Positions 24,101 to 33,629 of a stretch of 64,000 nucleotides of DNA are shown here, piece after piece. The notes under the pieces are model-generated. The model was not told the origin of the DNA, made no database searches, and saw nothing but the letters and a program-made list of their open reading frames with translations. The stretch is from positions 12,435 to 76,434 of the forward strand of contig NMRB01002506.1 in the NCBI GenBank assembly GCA_002633025.1, written 5' to 3'. The translations under genes and the position numbers were made by a program. The DNA is from Notospermus geniculatus. Its lineage: Eukaryota; Nemertea; Pilidiophora; Heteronemertea; Lineidae. Positions within the stretch are counted from its first letter, which is position 1. Each line of letters opens with the position of its first letter.

Positions 24101-26031
24101 GAACTTCTCAAGTGGTGAAGCTATGGCGGCCATTGTTGTTTCGTGATCGAGGTGGGGAGGGAGAAACAGTCACCTAATGCATACGAATTTTTCAATANNN
24201 NNNNNNNNNNNNNNNNNNNNNNNNNNNNNNNNNNNNNNNNNNNNNNNNNNNNNNNNNNNNNNNNNNNNNNNNNNNNNNNNNNNNNNNNNNNNNNNNNNNN
24301 NNNNNNNNNNNNNNNNNNNNNNNNNNNNNNNNNNNNNNNNNNNNNNNNNNNNNNNNNNNNNNNNNNNNNNNNNNNNNNNNNNNNNNNNNNNNNNNNNNNN
24401 NNNNNNNNNNNNNNNNNNNNNNNNNNNNNNNNNNNNNNNNNNNNNNNNNNNNNNNNNNNNNNNNNNNNNNNNNNNNNNNNNNNNNNNNNNNNNNNNNNNN
24501 NNNNNNNNNNNNNNNNNNNNNNNNNNNNNNNNNNNNNNNNNNNNNNNNNNNNNNNNCCGTGGCGGCGGCCCCATGCTCATGCATCATAGGCCCAAAGCAT
24601 ATTAGCGGCGGCTCACGCAGAAGACGCATTCATTCATTATGTGCATGCACGTGTAAAATGTGTGTACTGGCAGGCCTATCCATCGCCTCATCGGGTCATG
24701 GCCTGCTTGCCATGCCAGCCAGATGAACAGGAAGTTCGGTCGCATCAACGCTCTTTATTCAACAATACCGTGTCAATGAGTACCGTAAAAACTTCTTGAT
24801 TGGAATTCGGACATGGATACCTACCTCGTACTAAAGATTCAAAATGAATACTTGCCAATAATGTCGACAATTTTCAATTAATCGATAAACAAACATCATT
24901 CGCACATGGAACTTAGCGGAAGCCGTAAATGGTATCACTACTGCGCATGATCGAAAAACGCGTTCGAGTCAGCCCGATCCATGGATCGAACGCAGAATCA
25001 GAATCAAAATCAGAATAAGTTTATTGCACGATTACGCATGCGAGTCAATCCGGGTATGGAACGATGACGTAGCAGGGGACTTGAACAAACACGTGACCTG
25101 CGCTGGATTCTATTTTGGGCTGTCGGGGATTCCCACACCGTGCACCGGCGGGCTGTTTTGGCGAAAAAGTCACAAAATACCCACCACAGCCATCAAATGA
25201 TTACGGATTGAGCCAGTTAACGAACTTGACCTGTATTTTGGGTTTATTTACATATCCTGTAAGTCTTAAGCTGATATATCGCTTACTTCTTAAGTTATCG
25301 CTCGGAAACCAAATGTTGCCAGAGACATTCAGAGAAAATCTGGTCCAGTAAAACCAATGAAGACCGCCACCTATGAGGTGGTGGCGGTCTTAATGAATAA
25401 GACAGTACTAGTATTGATGGAGAAATGCACGATTTATATTTGAGCAAAGCATTGCTTGTCATAATATTGATGGACGTCTTCAATGCATTTTACATAATCG
25501 TGGCATGGAAACATACAGTGAGTACCTGATTTACTGGTGGTCTCGCATGATTTACTGGCACCAAGTTTTCCTCATTATAATATGCATTTTAGGACACAAG
25601 GGGGTAGGCCTAGGCCTATGAAAGAAGGAAACTACTGGGGTGTGGTGGTATTGTTCAGTGATCCAGGGACTTCCATGAATAGGGTTATGGGCAATGAAAA
25701 ACGTTTGAAACAGACATCCTTATTTCATGAGCCTGATCATTGAACCACTCTGCACAACAATGCTAACAGGTGAGCTCATTTTCTGATAGGCCAATGCTTC
25801 ACTTGTTATTGTAAACTGGGGTTCATTTCTTGGCCAACTCTCCTTTTGTGGGCCCCATTGATCTGGACTTAGAAAATTCTAACAACCACCAGTAAATCAG
25901 GTACTCACTGTATCACTTAATTGTTTGCATCCAAAACGTTTATATTTGGAACATACCGTGAACATGGAGAATGTTCGTGGCATCAACGTTACTGCCTGAC
26001 TCCGGGATTGAAACATCGTCGTACCTCTCCT
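21193..26031 (-). CDS. Minus-strand host gene fragment: two duplicated cassette exons and a SAM-like exon
   Basis: Three exons fit one minus-strand gene: 25957-26031, 23641-23715 and 21193-21432. All begin after an AG acceptor, end at GTATGT, GTACGT or GTAAGT donors, and have phase 1 at both sides, so each can be skipped or joined without breaking frame. The two 75-bp exons encode 25 nearly identical residues (EERYDDV...NVDATNILHVH and EEKYDDV...NVDDTNILHVH). The 80-residue exon has a helical pattern (FSNDEFKDWLISN, YKILVNNGL, ERQDLERLHL, EILLRKLIESV) that resembles a SAM or death-fold protein-interaction domain, but I am not certain of the family. First and last exons are not identified, and the 24198-24556 gap lies inside the gene. 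Confidence 0.55.
22199..22699. repeat. Dispersed 500-bp repeat, copy 1
   Basis: From AGCTCTGTC through CGCCTTTTTTGGATAGTT to CGGGAGCATAAAGGTTG this is about 85-90% identical to 35259-35770. It lies in the intron between exon 23641-23715 and exon 21193-21432. A small transposon is inserted at its end. Confidence 0.85.
22700..22889. mobile_element. 190-bp mariner-like MITE with TA target duplication
   Basis: Inverted ends are CAGTGGAACCTGTC and GACAGGTTCCACTG, flanked by TA at 22698-22699 and 22890-22891. GTTCAATGT words are repeated inside. The uninterrupted copy at about 35768 shows a single TA at the corresponding place. Confidence 0.8.
23340..23370. repeat. Perfect 10-bp-stem hairpin AAGACCGCCC / GGGCGGTCTT
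   Basis: The sequence is AAGACCGCCC, an 11-base loop, then GGGCGGTCTT. A similar but not identical hairpin lies at 25360-25391. Each sits within about 600 bp downstream (on the minus strand) of one of the duplicated cassette exons. Confidence 0.8.
24198..24556. other. Assembly gap of 359 Ns
   Basis: Unknown sequence; it lies in the intron between the two duplicated 75-bp exons. Confidence 1.
24557..25359. other. No gene recognised
   Basis: Intronic position within the minus-strand gene. No exon-like frame with splice sites was found. Confidence 0.35.
25360..25391. repeat. Perfect hairpin AAGACCGCCACC / GGTGGCGGTCTT
   Basis: A 12-bp stem encloses a loop of about 8 bases. The stem differs from the 23340 hairpin in its inner bases but keeps pairing, so pairs have changed together. 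Confidence 0.8.
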
Positions 26032-26139
26032 CTGTAACACAAAATAACATGAAAATAATGAATCAGATTGTTTAAAACCATACAACTGGCTTGGGATGGG
26101 TGGTGAACCATCAGTTATTTGGTTCTGTCAGAGTTCTAT

Positions 26140-26746
26140 TGAGATCTATCGATGAATTGGGGAAAGGTTTGGGCACATGAAAATCAACGCTAAACAAGAG
26201 CAGGACACGGACAGATACACCTATCTCCACCCAGACAGCTTCCATCCTCACCAGACTAAAAGTGCCATCATTTACAGCCAGGCTCTGAGATATAACCGAC
26301 TATGCTCAGAAAGGGACACTTGTGACAAACAGCTCCAAGACCTAACACGTGCGTTTAGGAATCTTGGATACAACAACCGTACCGTCAACCAACAGGTCAA
26401 AAAAGCTATGGATACACCTAGGGAACAGCTACTGGAATATAAACAGAAAGATGCCAACGGAAGCAACAGTAACCGAGTACCACTGGTCCTCACCTATCAC
26501 CCAGGACTAGCACCAGTCAAGCGCATCGCGAAAGAAATGCAACAGGTCATAAACGAGGACCCTAAACTCATGGAACTGTTCCCTAAACCACCCATTATCG
26601 CTTATCGCCAACCTCGCAATGTGGGAAACATACTAGTACACAGCAAACTCGCACCCCTCAGACCCCAAGGAACGCAACCATGCCAGAAACCCCGGTGCAA
26701 GCTATGCCCGCAAATAGCCAAGGGAAACAGTGGGCCATATGAATAA
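26140..26746 (+). pseudogene. Penelope-like retroelement fragment
   Basis: The open frame from 26177 has YLHPDSFHP, then IIYSQALRYNRLC, RNLGYNNRTV, VPLVLTYHPGL, NVGNILVHSKL and PCQKPRCKLCPQI in that order. These are the conserved blocks between the reverse transcriptase and the GIY-YIG endonuclease of Penelope-like elements. The reverse transcriptase upstream and the endonuclease downstream are both missing. The right end runs directly into another short repeat (CATATGAATAAAAACTAGCA), so the fragment is truncated at both ends. Confidence 0.8.
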
Positions 26747-26822
26747 AAACTAGCATTTGCTTTAACTACCGATTTTTAAGCATTTACTTGTACCCGTATG
26801 AATAAAACTGTAGGAAATGCTA
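26741..26822. repeat. Short repeat of the ATTCATAT / AGCATTTGCT family
   Basis: CATATGAATAAAAACTAGCA at the left and GTATGAATAAAACTGTAGG at the right bracket AAGCATTTACTTG. An assembly N follows at 26823. Confidence 0.5.
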
Positions 26823-27161
26823 NCGGTCACTTTCATTGAAACTACATTGCGCCTGTCTCTGCCGCTAGATGGCGAAGCTGTACGATCTCGTAAATGAAAC
26901 AAACTTTCTGATATGACAACATTCGTATATGTGGGGTGTTCCCGTAGTTGGAACACGGGCTCTAGCAAGGAAATCGACCGCCACAATAGAACTCATAACC
27001 ATAAAGGTGAAATGTAAGCAGTATCCTGAAATTGGAAAAGAAAAGAAAAAAAAATATGTTTGTTTTCCATTGTCATATGAATGTATTCAGTGATAATAAT
27101 TATTTACAATACCTACAATGACTAGATCAAATGTGATTCAAGGTATAAAGTGCTCATATAC

Positions 27162-27472
27162 TGGGTCATCTTCCTATCACCGTTCACCGGTTGTTCGTAT
27201 GCGTTAGTGCTTCAGGTGAGGCTCCGATTAGGATTGAGTGGAAATGGTCAGCAAGCGAGGCGTGTCTGATTTACGTTTTGGCATGTTTTGCGGCATACCG
27301 TTCATGCATAATAAACGAGGAGGCCAGTCTGGGTTTATCACATGAATCCCTCCCTTCAACCGCAGTAAACAGCAGCGAATGAGGCATTAGAAAAGCGCCC
27401 CGGTGAGCCCCAAAATGTATTGCTGTAGAAAATTGCCGATTGACCGGTGATCGCAAGAGGACCCAGTATTTA
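27162..27472. mobile_element. MITE with CTGGGTC(A/C)TCTT ends
   Basis: ACTGGGTCATCTTCCTATCA at the left and, in reverse complement, ACTGGGTCCTCTTGCGATCA at the right form the terminal inverted repeat. No supported frame inside. Confidence 0.65.
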
Positions 27473-27509
27473 CAATACCAACAAATGACTAGATTGTGAT
27501 TCAAAACAT

Positions 27510-27664
27510 GGAAGTATTCTGTATATTATGGAGTTTTCGCAAAGCCCCCGAAACGCCAACGCGAACGTATCCTTTTGTTCCGTGCTCTCTTTGTGGCATC
27601 GAACAATTGATTGTACGTTCGCGTTGGCGTTTCGGGGGCTTTGCGAAAACTCCATAATACTTCC
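27510..27664. mobile_element. 155-bp palindromic MITE
   Basis: Arms at 27524-27569 and 27612-27658 are perfect reverse complements (TATTATGGAGTTTTCGCAAA inward to GCGAACGTA). The spacer is about 42 bp. Confidence 0.85.
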
Positions 27665-28606
27665 ACGTTCAAAAGTATTACACTCGTAAGTGCAACACCT
27701 TTAATGACGAGATCAACTGGTCATTCAAAAGTATAAAGTATACGTGGTTATAGCTACGTCTACACGAGAGACTAATTTGTCTCGGGTCGACTTTGTCTCG
27801 AGACAAAATCAGTCAGATGGCCGCGGGCCGACGCGAGCGCCACCAAAAGCCTTTTCCATCTATCTAATTGGTTCGCTAATTGGTTTTAGCCACCTATCAG
27901 TGGTCTGAACTACTAATTCCCGCCAATTTATGGCAATTCAAAAAATTTATTTTCAAAATATCCTGTGGAAATCATTTGGAGTCAAAATGGCGAGATGGTA
28001 AGTGTTCTGAGCGAGGAATACCCGTTTATTTTGCCCGATTTGGTTGGAAAATAAGCAAATTATGTTCTTTTTTCGGCAGAGGGAAAATTCGGGTCGCTGA
28101 TTCTACAGGGTGCACACAGAAGTATTACTAAAATTGTTCGCTAATGATTAAAAAGCGAAAGTAGACTTAAATCAAAGATGAGAAGATTCTACATCAGTTT
28201 GGACTGAAATCTCGATGGGAGCGACTGCTTTCACTTCCTGCAGTTGACTTTGTTGCTGTCTTTTTTCACCCGGCAATTTGTTTACACATCCCGTCATGCC
28301 CGTGTGTGTGAAGCGTGTGTGTCACGTGACCTGTGTTTGTTGTGAAAATGTACACGCACACTCATACAATTAACAATGCATTGTGAACTGACCCTGCCAT
28401 GCCAACTGCATGACTTGCATGAACTGCATCTTTTCTGTTTGTTGTGTTTGTGGTTTTACTTTCTCATGCTGACAGCTTTTGGGTCATACTCATTTAAAGA
28501 GGATGTTGTACTTTATAAACGTGATGACGGTGATAAACTGACGAGCGATTTAAAAATTTAACCACGATTCACGATCACGGTATCGCCAGCAGCATGACCA
28601 CCAGGG
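27665..28606. other. No gene recognised
   Basis: Contains a CTCGAGACAAA-rich patch at 27770-27815. No supported coding region or complete inverted repeat. Confidence 0.35.
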
Positions 28607-28914
28607 ACCAGATTTACGAAAGCCTCGCTAAATGTTAGCGATGCGAGGGCTTTGCGGAAGCTTTGCGAGTGCGATAACTTAGCGATTGTTGGTATTTGCG
28701 AAAGCTTCGCAATGACTGCGCAAACCGTTCGCTATTATATAGTTATCGCGCCGTTTGCGAAGGTTCGCAAGCTGTTATTTTCTGGCCTTCATACAGCGTG
28801 TACAGAGAACATAATCGCCAGCAATGTAATCCTTTAATTTTGGATGTTGCAGGGAGGTTCCGCATCGTCACGAATTACGAATCTCGAAACGATTTCAGCA
28901 AGTTGTTGATGTTA

Positions 28915-29719
28915 CATGTACACTCATCCCAAAAAATAAATGGACATCATTTTTTTCTGAATTTCTCAAAAACTAATCAAGGTTGAAATGTCTACCTGAT
29001 ATGGATGATAGCATATCGTCTCAGCTATTCAAGAATGCCACAAGTGAAAAAATCTACCACATCTTGATTTTGATGGAAGCAATTTTGCAAAGTTGTGTTT
29101 TTCCCTACTTTCTTGTTTCAAGTATTTCGCTGAAAAAATTGATATGACCTTGTTGCTCTTCCAAAGGGCATTCCAAATATGATTTCGTTTTCTAAAAATT
29201 CTAACAAATAATGTGTTTTTTGGNCAACAATAGGCCTACTACTGAATTCATGTGGCCCTATGAATAATGAGGTTCTGTTTACCAACACATTAAACGGACC
29301 AACCCACAAATTCAATAGCCATTGTATCATTGGGAACACACGGCCTTCAAGTGCTTCAGGGACTATGTCAAAGGTGTTTTAAGCATGGGCCAAATTATCT
29401 CAATAAAAGTGGCCAAAAAACACATTATTTGTTAGAATTTTTAGAAAACGAAATCATATTTGGAATGCCCTTTGGAAGAGCAACAAGGTCATATCAATTT
29501 TTTCAGCGAAATACTTAAAATAAGAAAGTAGGGAAAAACACAACTTTGCAAAATTGCTTCCATCAAAATCAAGATGTGGTAGATTTTTTCACTTGTGGCA
29601 TTCTTGAATAGCTGAGACGATATGCTATCATCCATATCAGGTAGACATTTCAACCTTGATTAGTTTTTGAGAAATTCAGAAAAAACTGATGTCCATTTAT
29701 TTTTTGGGATGAGTGTACG
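28915..29719. mobile_element. Foldback element with about 305-bp near-perfect arms
   Basis: The arms 28915-29223 and 29411-29719 are reverse complements with very few differences, so the same 34-residue frame (QKTHYLLEFLENE onward) appears on both strands. The outer ends are GTACACTCATCCCAAAAAAT and its complement. A single N at 29224 lies at the inner end of the left arm. Confidence 0.9.
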
Positions 29720-29787
29720 TCATGACTCGGTTTCTTCGTCTAAATTTCGCGTAAATGAAAATTAGCAATTCGTAATTCGTATATTAG

Positions 29788-30376
29788 GGAGTTTCCGCAA
29801 CGCTTCCTCATTACGATTTACGAATATGTTTTGATTATGACGTCATCACTTCGACCAAAATTGCTTTGACGTATGACGTTGCGTCGTTTTCCTGATGTCG
29901 TGGAAATTCGTTTCGTCTTGACGAGGATGGCTGTAGGTCTTCGTAGGTACGAATAACGAATTGGTGACTTTCACTTGCAAGAAATGTTTTCTTGGGCGTC
30001 TCAGTATAGAGGTGACAATTGGATATACCTGGCGTACTTTTGCAGTGGAATAAATGCTTGAAATGTCAGTGTGAGGTAATGAAGTGGTGTGAAATGGAGG
30101 TTGTCAGATCGGTCACACGGCCGAAAGTAGGACCACCACCAATTGTAGACGAATAAACAGTGTGATGACGTTCGGCATGAACGTCCTAAAATCGTTTCGT
30201 CATTCGTACTTCGTGACGATGCAGATACCTCCCTATTAACGGTAATCCTCGTCAAGACGCAACGAATTTGCACGACGTCACGAAAAGAGACGCAACGTCA
30301 TACGTCAAAGTAATGACGTCATAGTCGAAACATATTCGTATTTCGTTATTCGGAGACGTTGCGGAACCTCCCTATC
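29788..30376. mobile_element. MITE with about 135-bp arms (GGGAG(G/T)TTCCGCAACG)
   Basis: The left end TAGGGAGTTTCCGCAACG pairs with CGTTGCGGAACCTCCCTA at the right. Inside, GACGTCAT, TGACGTATGACGTTGCGTC and CGTCTTGACGAGGA are also inverted. GCAGGGAGGTTCCGCATCG at 28851 shows a further copy of the same end. Confidence 0.75.
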
Positions 30377-30853
30377 GCCTATAAATGTATTGACGATTCG
30401 AGTTCATCCTGAATTAAATCCAGTACTTCCAAAATTACATGTCTCGACATCATATACCTTTGGATTAACTTTAAGTCAGTAAATGTCTCTAATGGAATAA
30501 ATCGGTTCAGGCACACCCTCTCACGACGTAAATTCCGCCGCATTTCCTCTTCGACAGCAGCAGTAACGTCATGATGTTAGTCTCGCACGGTTTAGCGAGA
30601 CCTCCAGACCTCCCGCTAAAATTGTGCCTTCAGCGAACCGTTTGCGCAGGCTTGGCGCGATCGCAAAGATAGCGAGGCGTTCGTAAATATGACGCCACAT
30701 TTGTGCGAACTATTGCGAGGAAATAGCGAATTCGCTAAATTTAGCGTTGTGCTTGCGAATTTTTGCGATGCGCGGCCGTCGTAAATACGATATTTTCCTT
30801 TGCGAGGTCTTTGCGGGTACGCTAATTTAGCGAGGCTTTCGTAAATCTGGCCC

Positions 30854-31119
30854 CAGATCATCAGTCTGTGCGTACAGAGGCCTGCCCAGCAGGCTGAGCA
30901 TGCCGAGTAGCCAGCTGTGGGTGTCACCTGTCGCAAAGCCCTAGGCCTAGGCCTACCGGAACAACAGCTAGCAGAGGTTGGCTCCTTGGACTTGGTAGGC
31001 CTAGGCCTAATCTATGAATGGAGGATGGGCAGAGACATCATGCCACCAAGAATGCTGAGGCCCCATAGGCCTAGATAGTACTACTGTAAAGGCCAGTGAG
31101 TGTGACCAATAGGATAAGC
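30854..31119. other. No gene recognised; GGCCTA-rich
   Basis: Several TAGGCCTAGGCCTA words and no coding region. It ends at the truncated edge of the Polinton-like element. Confidence 0.5.
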
Positions 31120-31704
31120 CTAGCAGAGAGAGACTAAAAATGAANCTACCAACTGCGGGGTAACAATATCTGTATAGACGTAGAAGTTATGGAAACCTAC
31201 ATCAATATCTGCAACATAAGGGGCTTTTTGACTTTCATTATATGCTTTTCCTGATTCAAATCCTAGGCAGTGGGCTAGATCACCTTCTAGAGTAATGCTG
31301 AGATTTGGTTTGTTTACAACCAAACTTGTATAACCGGATGCTCTTGAATAGGTGAAATAGGCGTCTCTCTCTACTTCCTCGGGAAAGATACCCGCAAAAT
31401 GTACATTTACACCGCCTGCTTGTTTAATTTGTTCATTAACGGATTTAATAACATCAGTCATCCTCCTGTGTCTCCCCGGTGTGATACTCTTCATAACCTC
31501 CTTGTCACCCATACGTATGATAAAACCGTTGTCTTCGGTAATATTATCAAACTCGTTGACAAAGTGTATTTCGCTTAATCCAACACTCCATGAACCATTC
31601 AACTGAATTGTCTGCGGCAGGCTAATCTTGTACGAGTTCAGTGAGTTCTTGGGATACAGGTGCAGGCTCCCGTTGCTCGGTAGTGTCAGGTAAAAATCTT
31701 TCAT
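31120..31704 (-). CDS. Polinton-type structural-like protein, 3' truncated
   Basis: The start ATG at 31704 gives KDFYLTLPSNGSLHLYPKN, then SWSVGLSEIHF near residues 39-49. A beginning of the form FYLTLPSNxS...LxxxWxVGLxEI is common to a family of proteins found in Polintons and related adintovirus-like elements; I believe these are virion components or their relatives but cannot say which. About 187 residues can be read before the single N at 31144, where the frame is interrupted; sequence beyond it is not the same gene. It overlaps the preceding small gene by 83 bp. Confidence 0.6.
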   Translation of the reverse strand: MKDFYLTLPSNGSLHLYPKNSLNSYKISLPQTIQLNGSWSVGLSEIHFVNEFDNITEDNGFIIRMGDKEVMKSITPGRHRRMTDVIKSVNEQIKQAGGVNVHFAGIFPEEVERDAYFTYSRASGYTSLVVNKPNLSITLEGDLAHCLGFESGKAYNESQKAPYVADIDVGFHNFYVYTDIVTPQLVXSFLVSLC

Positions 31705-31867
31705 GATTAGTCAATGTTGGATTTGGAAGTAAGTAGGCAGTCCCTGATGAGAGTAATGTAAGCCACAGTTCTGTCTGTTCCGTCTTTAGCGACAAATTTA
31801 TTATCGCTGCGATGATGACCGTATACACTATGATTATTTGACAAAAATAAGCAAATTCAGACTTCAA
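31622..31867 (-). CDS. Small single-pass membrane protein of the Polinton-like element
   Basis: Up to 81 residues. A hydrophobic segment at about residues 9-27 (IIIVYTVIIAAIINLSL) is followed by ELWLTLLSSGTAYLLPNP, a motif I associate with small frames next to the integrase in adintovirus/Polinton-type elements. The start is 15 bp after the integrase stop. The last 28 residues overlap the next gene in another frame and may not be conserved. The function is unknown. Confidence 0.5.
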   Translation of the reverse strand: MKSEFAYFCQIIIVYTVIIAAIINLSLKTEQTELWLTLLSSGTAYLLPNPTLTNHERFLPDTTEQREPAPVSQELTELVQD

Positions 31868-31882
31868 AATTTTCCGACCAAA

Positions 31883-32905
31883 TCATTTCTTATATAGGTT
31901 GCTAACCCACGAGTTGAATTTTGAACCGTAGCCTAACCACTTTACAAAATACTGTTTCTGCTTGCCACGGCCTCGTGTTTTTATAACCTTTTCAATTTCC
32001 CAGATATCAGGGCTAATCACATGCTGAAGTTCTTGTTGATAAAATGTACCTTGCAGTATCTCGTTATCATAATCTTTCAGGATGTACAGGGGTAGTCCGT
32101 ATCTTTTATAACGCCTATGCACAGTGAATATTTCTTCGGTATAGTTAGGGTAATAGCCTTTTTCAAAGTAATGCTTGGCTTTGCTGACACGCACTGTATC
32201 TCCTGGGGCAAATTTAAACTTTGTCTTATGCTGTTTCGGCTTTTTGAGGTGTCTTATTAGTGATGCATTGTCAAATGTCACATCCGCAGGTGCCATCTTG
32301 ATACTTCTGTGTATACGGTTGTTGTAAGCGTAGAGTATCTTTGGTAGAACATCAAGATATCGGCGAGTTTTTTCAGCTGTGAAATACTTGTAAAGGTTTG
32401 TTTTAAGAGTGCGAATCACTCTCTCAGCAATACTTGCTTTTGTCTCAGCATTATTGGCTGTGAAAAAATGAATTCCCTCCTTTTTCAGAAATGCTTTAAA
32501 GTCCTTATTTTTGAATTCCGTACCGTTGTCTGTGTAGATACTATCCGGCTTACGATGTTTTAGAATTTTCTTAAAACCCTCTATGATCGATTGCGGTCTT
32601 TTGTTTTTCACGGGTATAGCCCAGCAAAATCGACTGAATGAATCAATCACGACAAGTAAATAACGGAATCCGTCATTGTCACTGCTGATGTTTGACATGT
32701 CGGCAAGGTCAGCCTGAAATTGTTGGTTGATTTGTATCACTTCTACGTGTCTCCTGGGAAAATGTTTCCGTAAAGGTTTGTGAAGTGTATATGCCCTCTG
32801 CTTCCTCAACCATTTAACCACTTGAGATTTACTGATACCTTGGTGCTTAGTGTGCCTCCCAAGGGCCTCGGCGATCCTCCAAAGGTATGATGTACACGTT
32901 CACTA
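31883..32905 (-). CDS. Retroviral-type integrase with C-terminal chromodomain
   Basis: The clear open frame is 31883-32821 (312 residues). It has KPLRKHFPRR, then the DDE integrase core: ADLADM (first Asp), YTDNGTEF (second Asp) and NNAETKASIAERVIRTLK (catalytic Glu context), followed by RSIKMAPADV. The C-terminus WEIEKVIKTRG...QYFVKWLGYGSKFNSWV is a chromodomain, expected to steer integration to marked chromatin. This architecture is typical of Polinton integrases. Upstream of 32821 coding similarity continues to about 32890, but the frame changes near 32880 and no ATG precedes, so the N-terminus is probably broken by a frameshift or a sequence error. The gene begins within about 15 bp of the TBP-like stop codon. 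Confidence 0.85.
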
Positions 32906-32917
32906 AATGAGAAAATC

Positions 32918-33442
32918 TCACACGTCGCTGCATAACTGCATATTGAGGAGTATAGGCATAAACATGTCCTCAGCCGTGCTTATATTCTTAACGCCGCTCC
33001 CGATCACTTTACCGCTTCGGAAAATGGCAAAGTTTGTTGAACCACACTTAACCATGGCTGCTGGAAACAGTTCTGGTTCATATGAGGCCCCCTCCTGACT
33101 CTTACAAAAGCCGATAAGATCTACGGGTTTTCCCAAGTTATATGTCAAAGTCATTGTCTGCAGGCTGATACGGGATAAATTAACAGAATAGCCTAGACGT
33201 TGCAATATCCGGGCATACTGGCGTACAGTCTTGCGAGCCTGTATAAAACTATTACTGCCACAACAGACTAGTTTGCCATTTCTGAAGACCAAACAAGTAC
33301 TGTTGATTTTCCGTGATTTCCAAACAGCTCCACTGAAAGATGATGGTCTGTACACAAGATTACAATGCTTGTGTGCAAGTTCTTTAAGATTTATATGACA
33401 GTTTAAATCAGCTGTCACAACGGTGTTTACTACACGAAACAT
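32918..33442 (-). CDS. TATA-box-binding protein (TBP) homologue carried by the Polinton-like element
   Basis: I place the start at the ATG at 33442 (174 residues), because the open frame upstream is a translated A/T-rich stretch. The protein is just the two-repeat TBP core, without the variable N-terminal region of cellular TBPs. Repeat 1 has NTVVTADLNCHINLKELA, FSGAV, LVFRNGKLVCCG and AARKYAR-like VRQYARILQRLGY. Repeat 2 has ASYEPELFPAAM and AIFRSGKVIGSG, which match the highly conserved YEPELFP and IFxSGKxxxTG of TBP. All four DNA-kinking phenylalanines are present (F36, F53, F126, F141), the first pair at the canonical spacing of 17 and the second at 15. TBP nucleates transcription complexes at TATA boxes. 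The identification rests on motif order and is strong; a role in element transcription is inference. Confidence 0.85.
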   Translation of the reverse strand: MFRVVNTVVTADLNCHINLKELAHKHCNLVYRPSSFSGAVWKSRKINSTCLVFRNGKLVCCGSNSFIQARKTVRQYARILQRLGYSVNLSRISLQTMTLTYNLGKPVDLIGFCKSQEGASYEPELFPAAMVKCGSTNFAIFRSGKVIGSGVKNISTAEDMFMPILLNMQLCSDV

Positions 33443-33629
33443 CTTGGACGTATGACCATCAGCTTTCAGAAACAGTAGTTTAAAAAAAAACACAACAAAA
33501 GAAATGCAACACATACATACAATGTTAATCATATATTTCATCACACATTAATCATCAGGCATACATTTTACAAAAGAAATACATGTACAGCATCATATAC
33601 AATGTTAATTACTCATTTTACATAGTTCA

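Larger units (their letters stand above)
28607..30853. mobile_element. Outer inverted-repeat element of a nested cluster
   Basis: The ends CCAGATTTACGAAAGCCTCG (28611 onwards) and CGAGGCTTTCGTAAATCTGG (up to 30850) are exact inverted copies. Many TTAGCG/CGCTAA and TTTGCG words near both ends extend the pairing. Two further inverted-repeat elements (28915-29719 and 29788-30376) lie inside. Confidence 0.7.

Noticed and set aside
24143-24629. Open frames of about 140 codons on both strands
   Set aside because: They consist almost entirely of N; they are gap artefacts.
33418-33544. N-terminal hydrophobic extension of the TBP-like protein
   Set aside because: It is a translated A/T-rich stretch with no TBP similarity; the ATG at 33442 gives exactly a TBP core.
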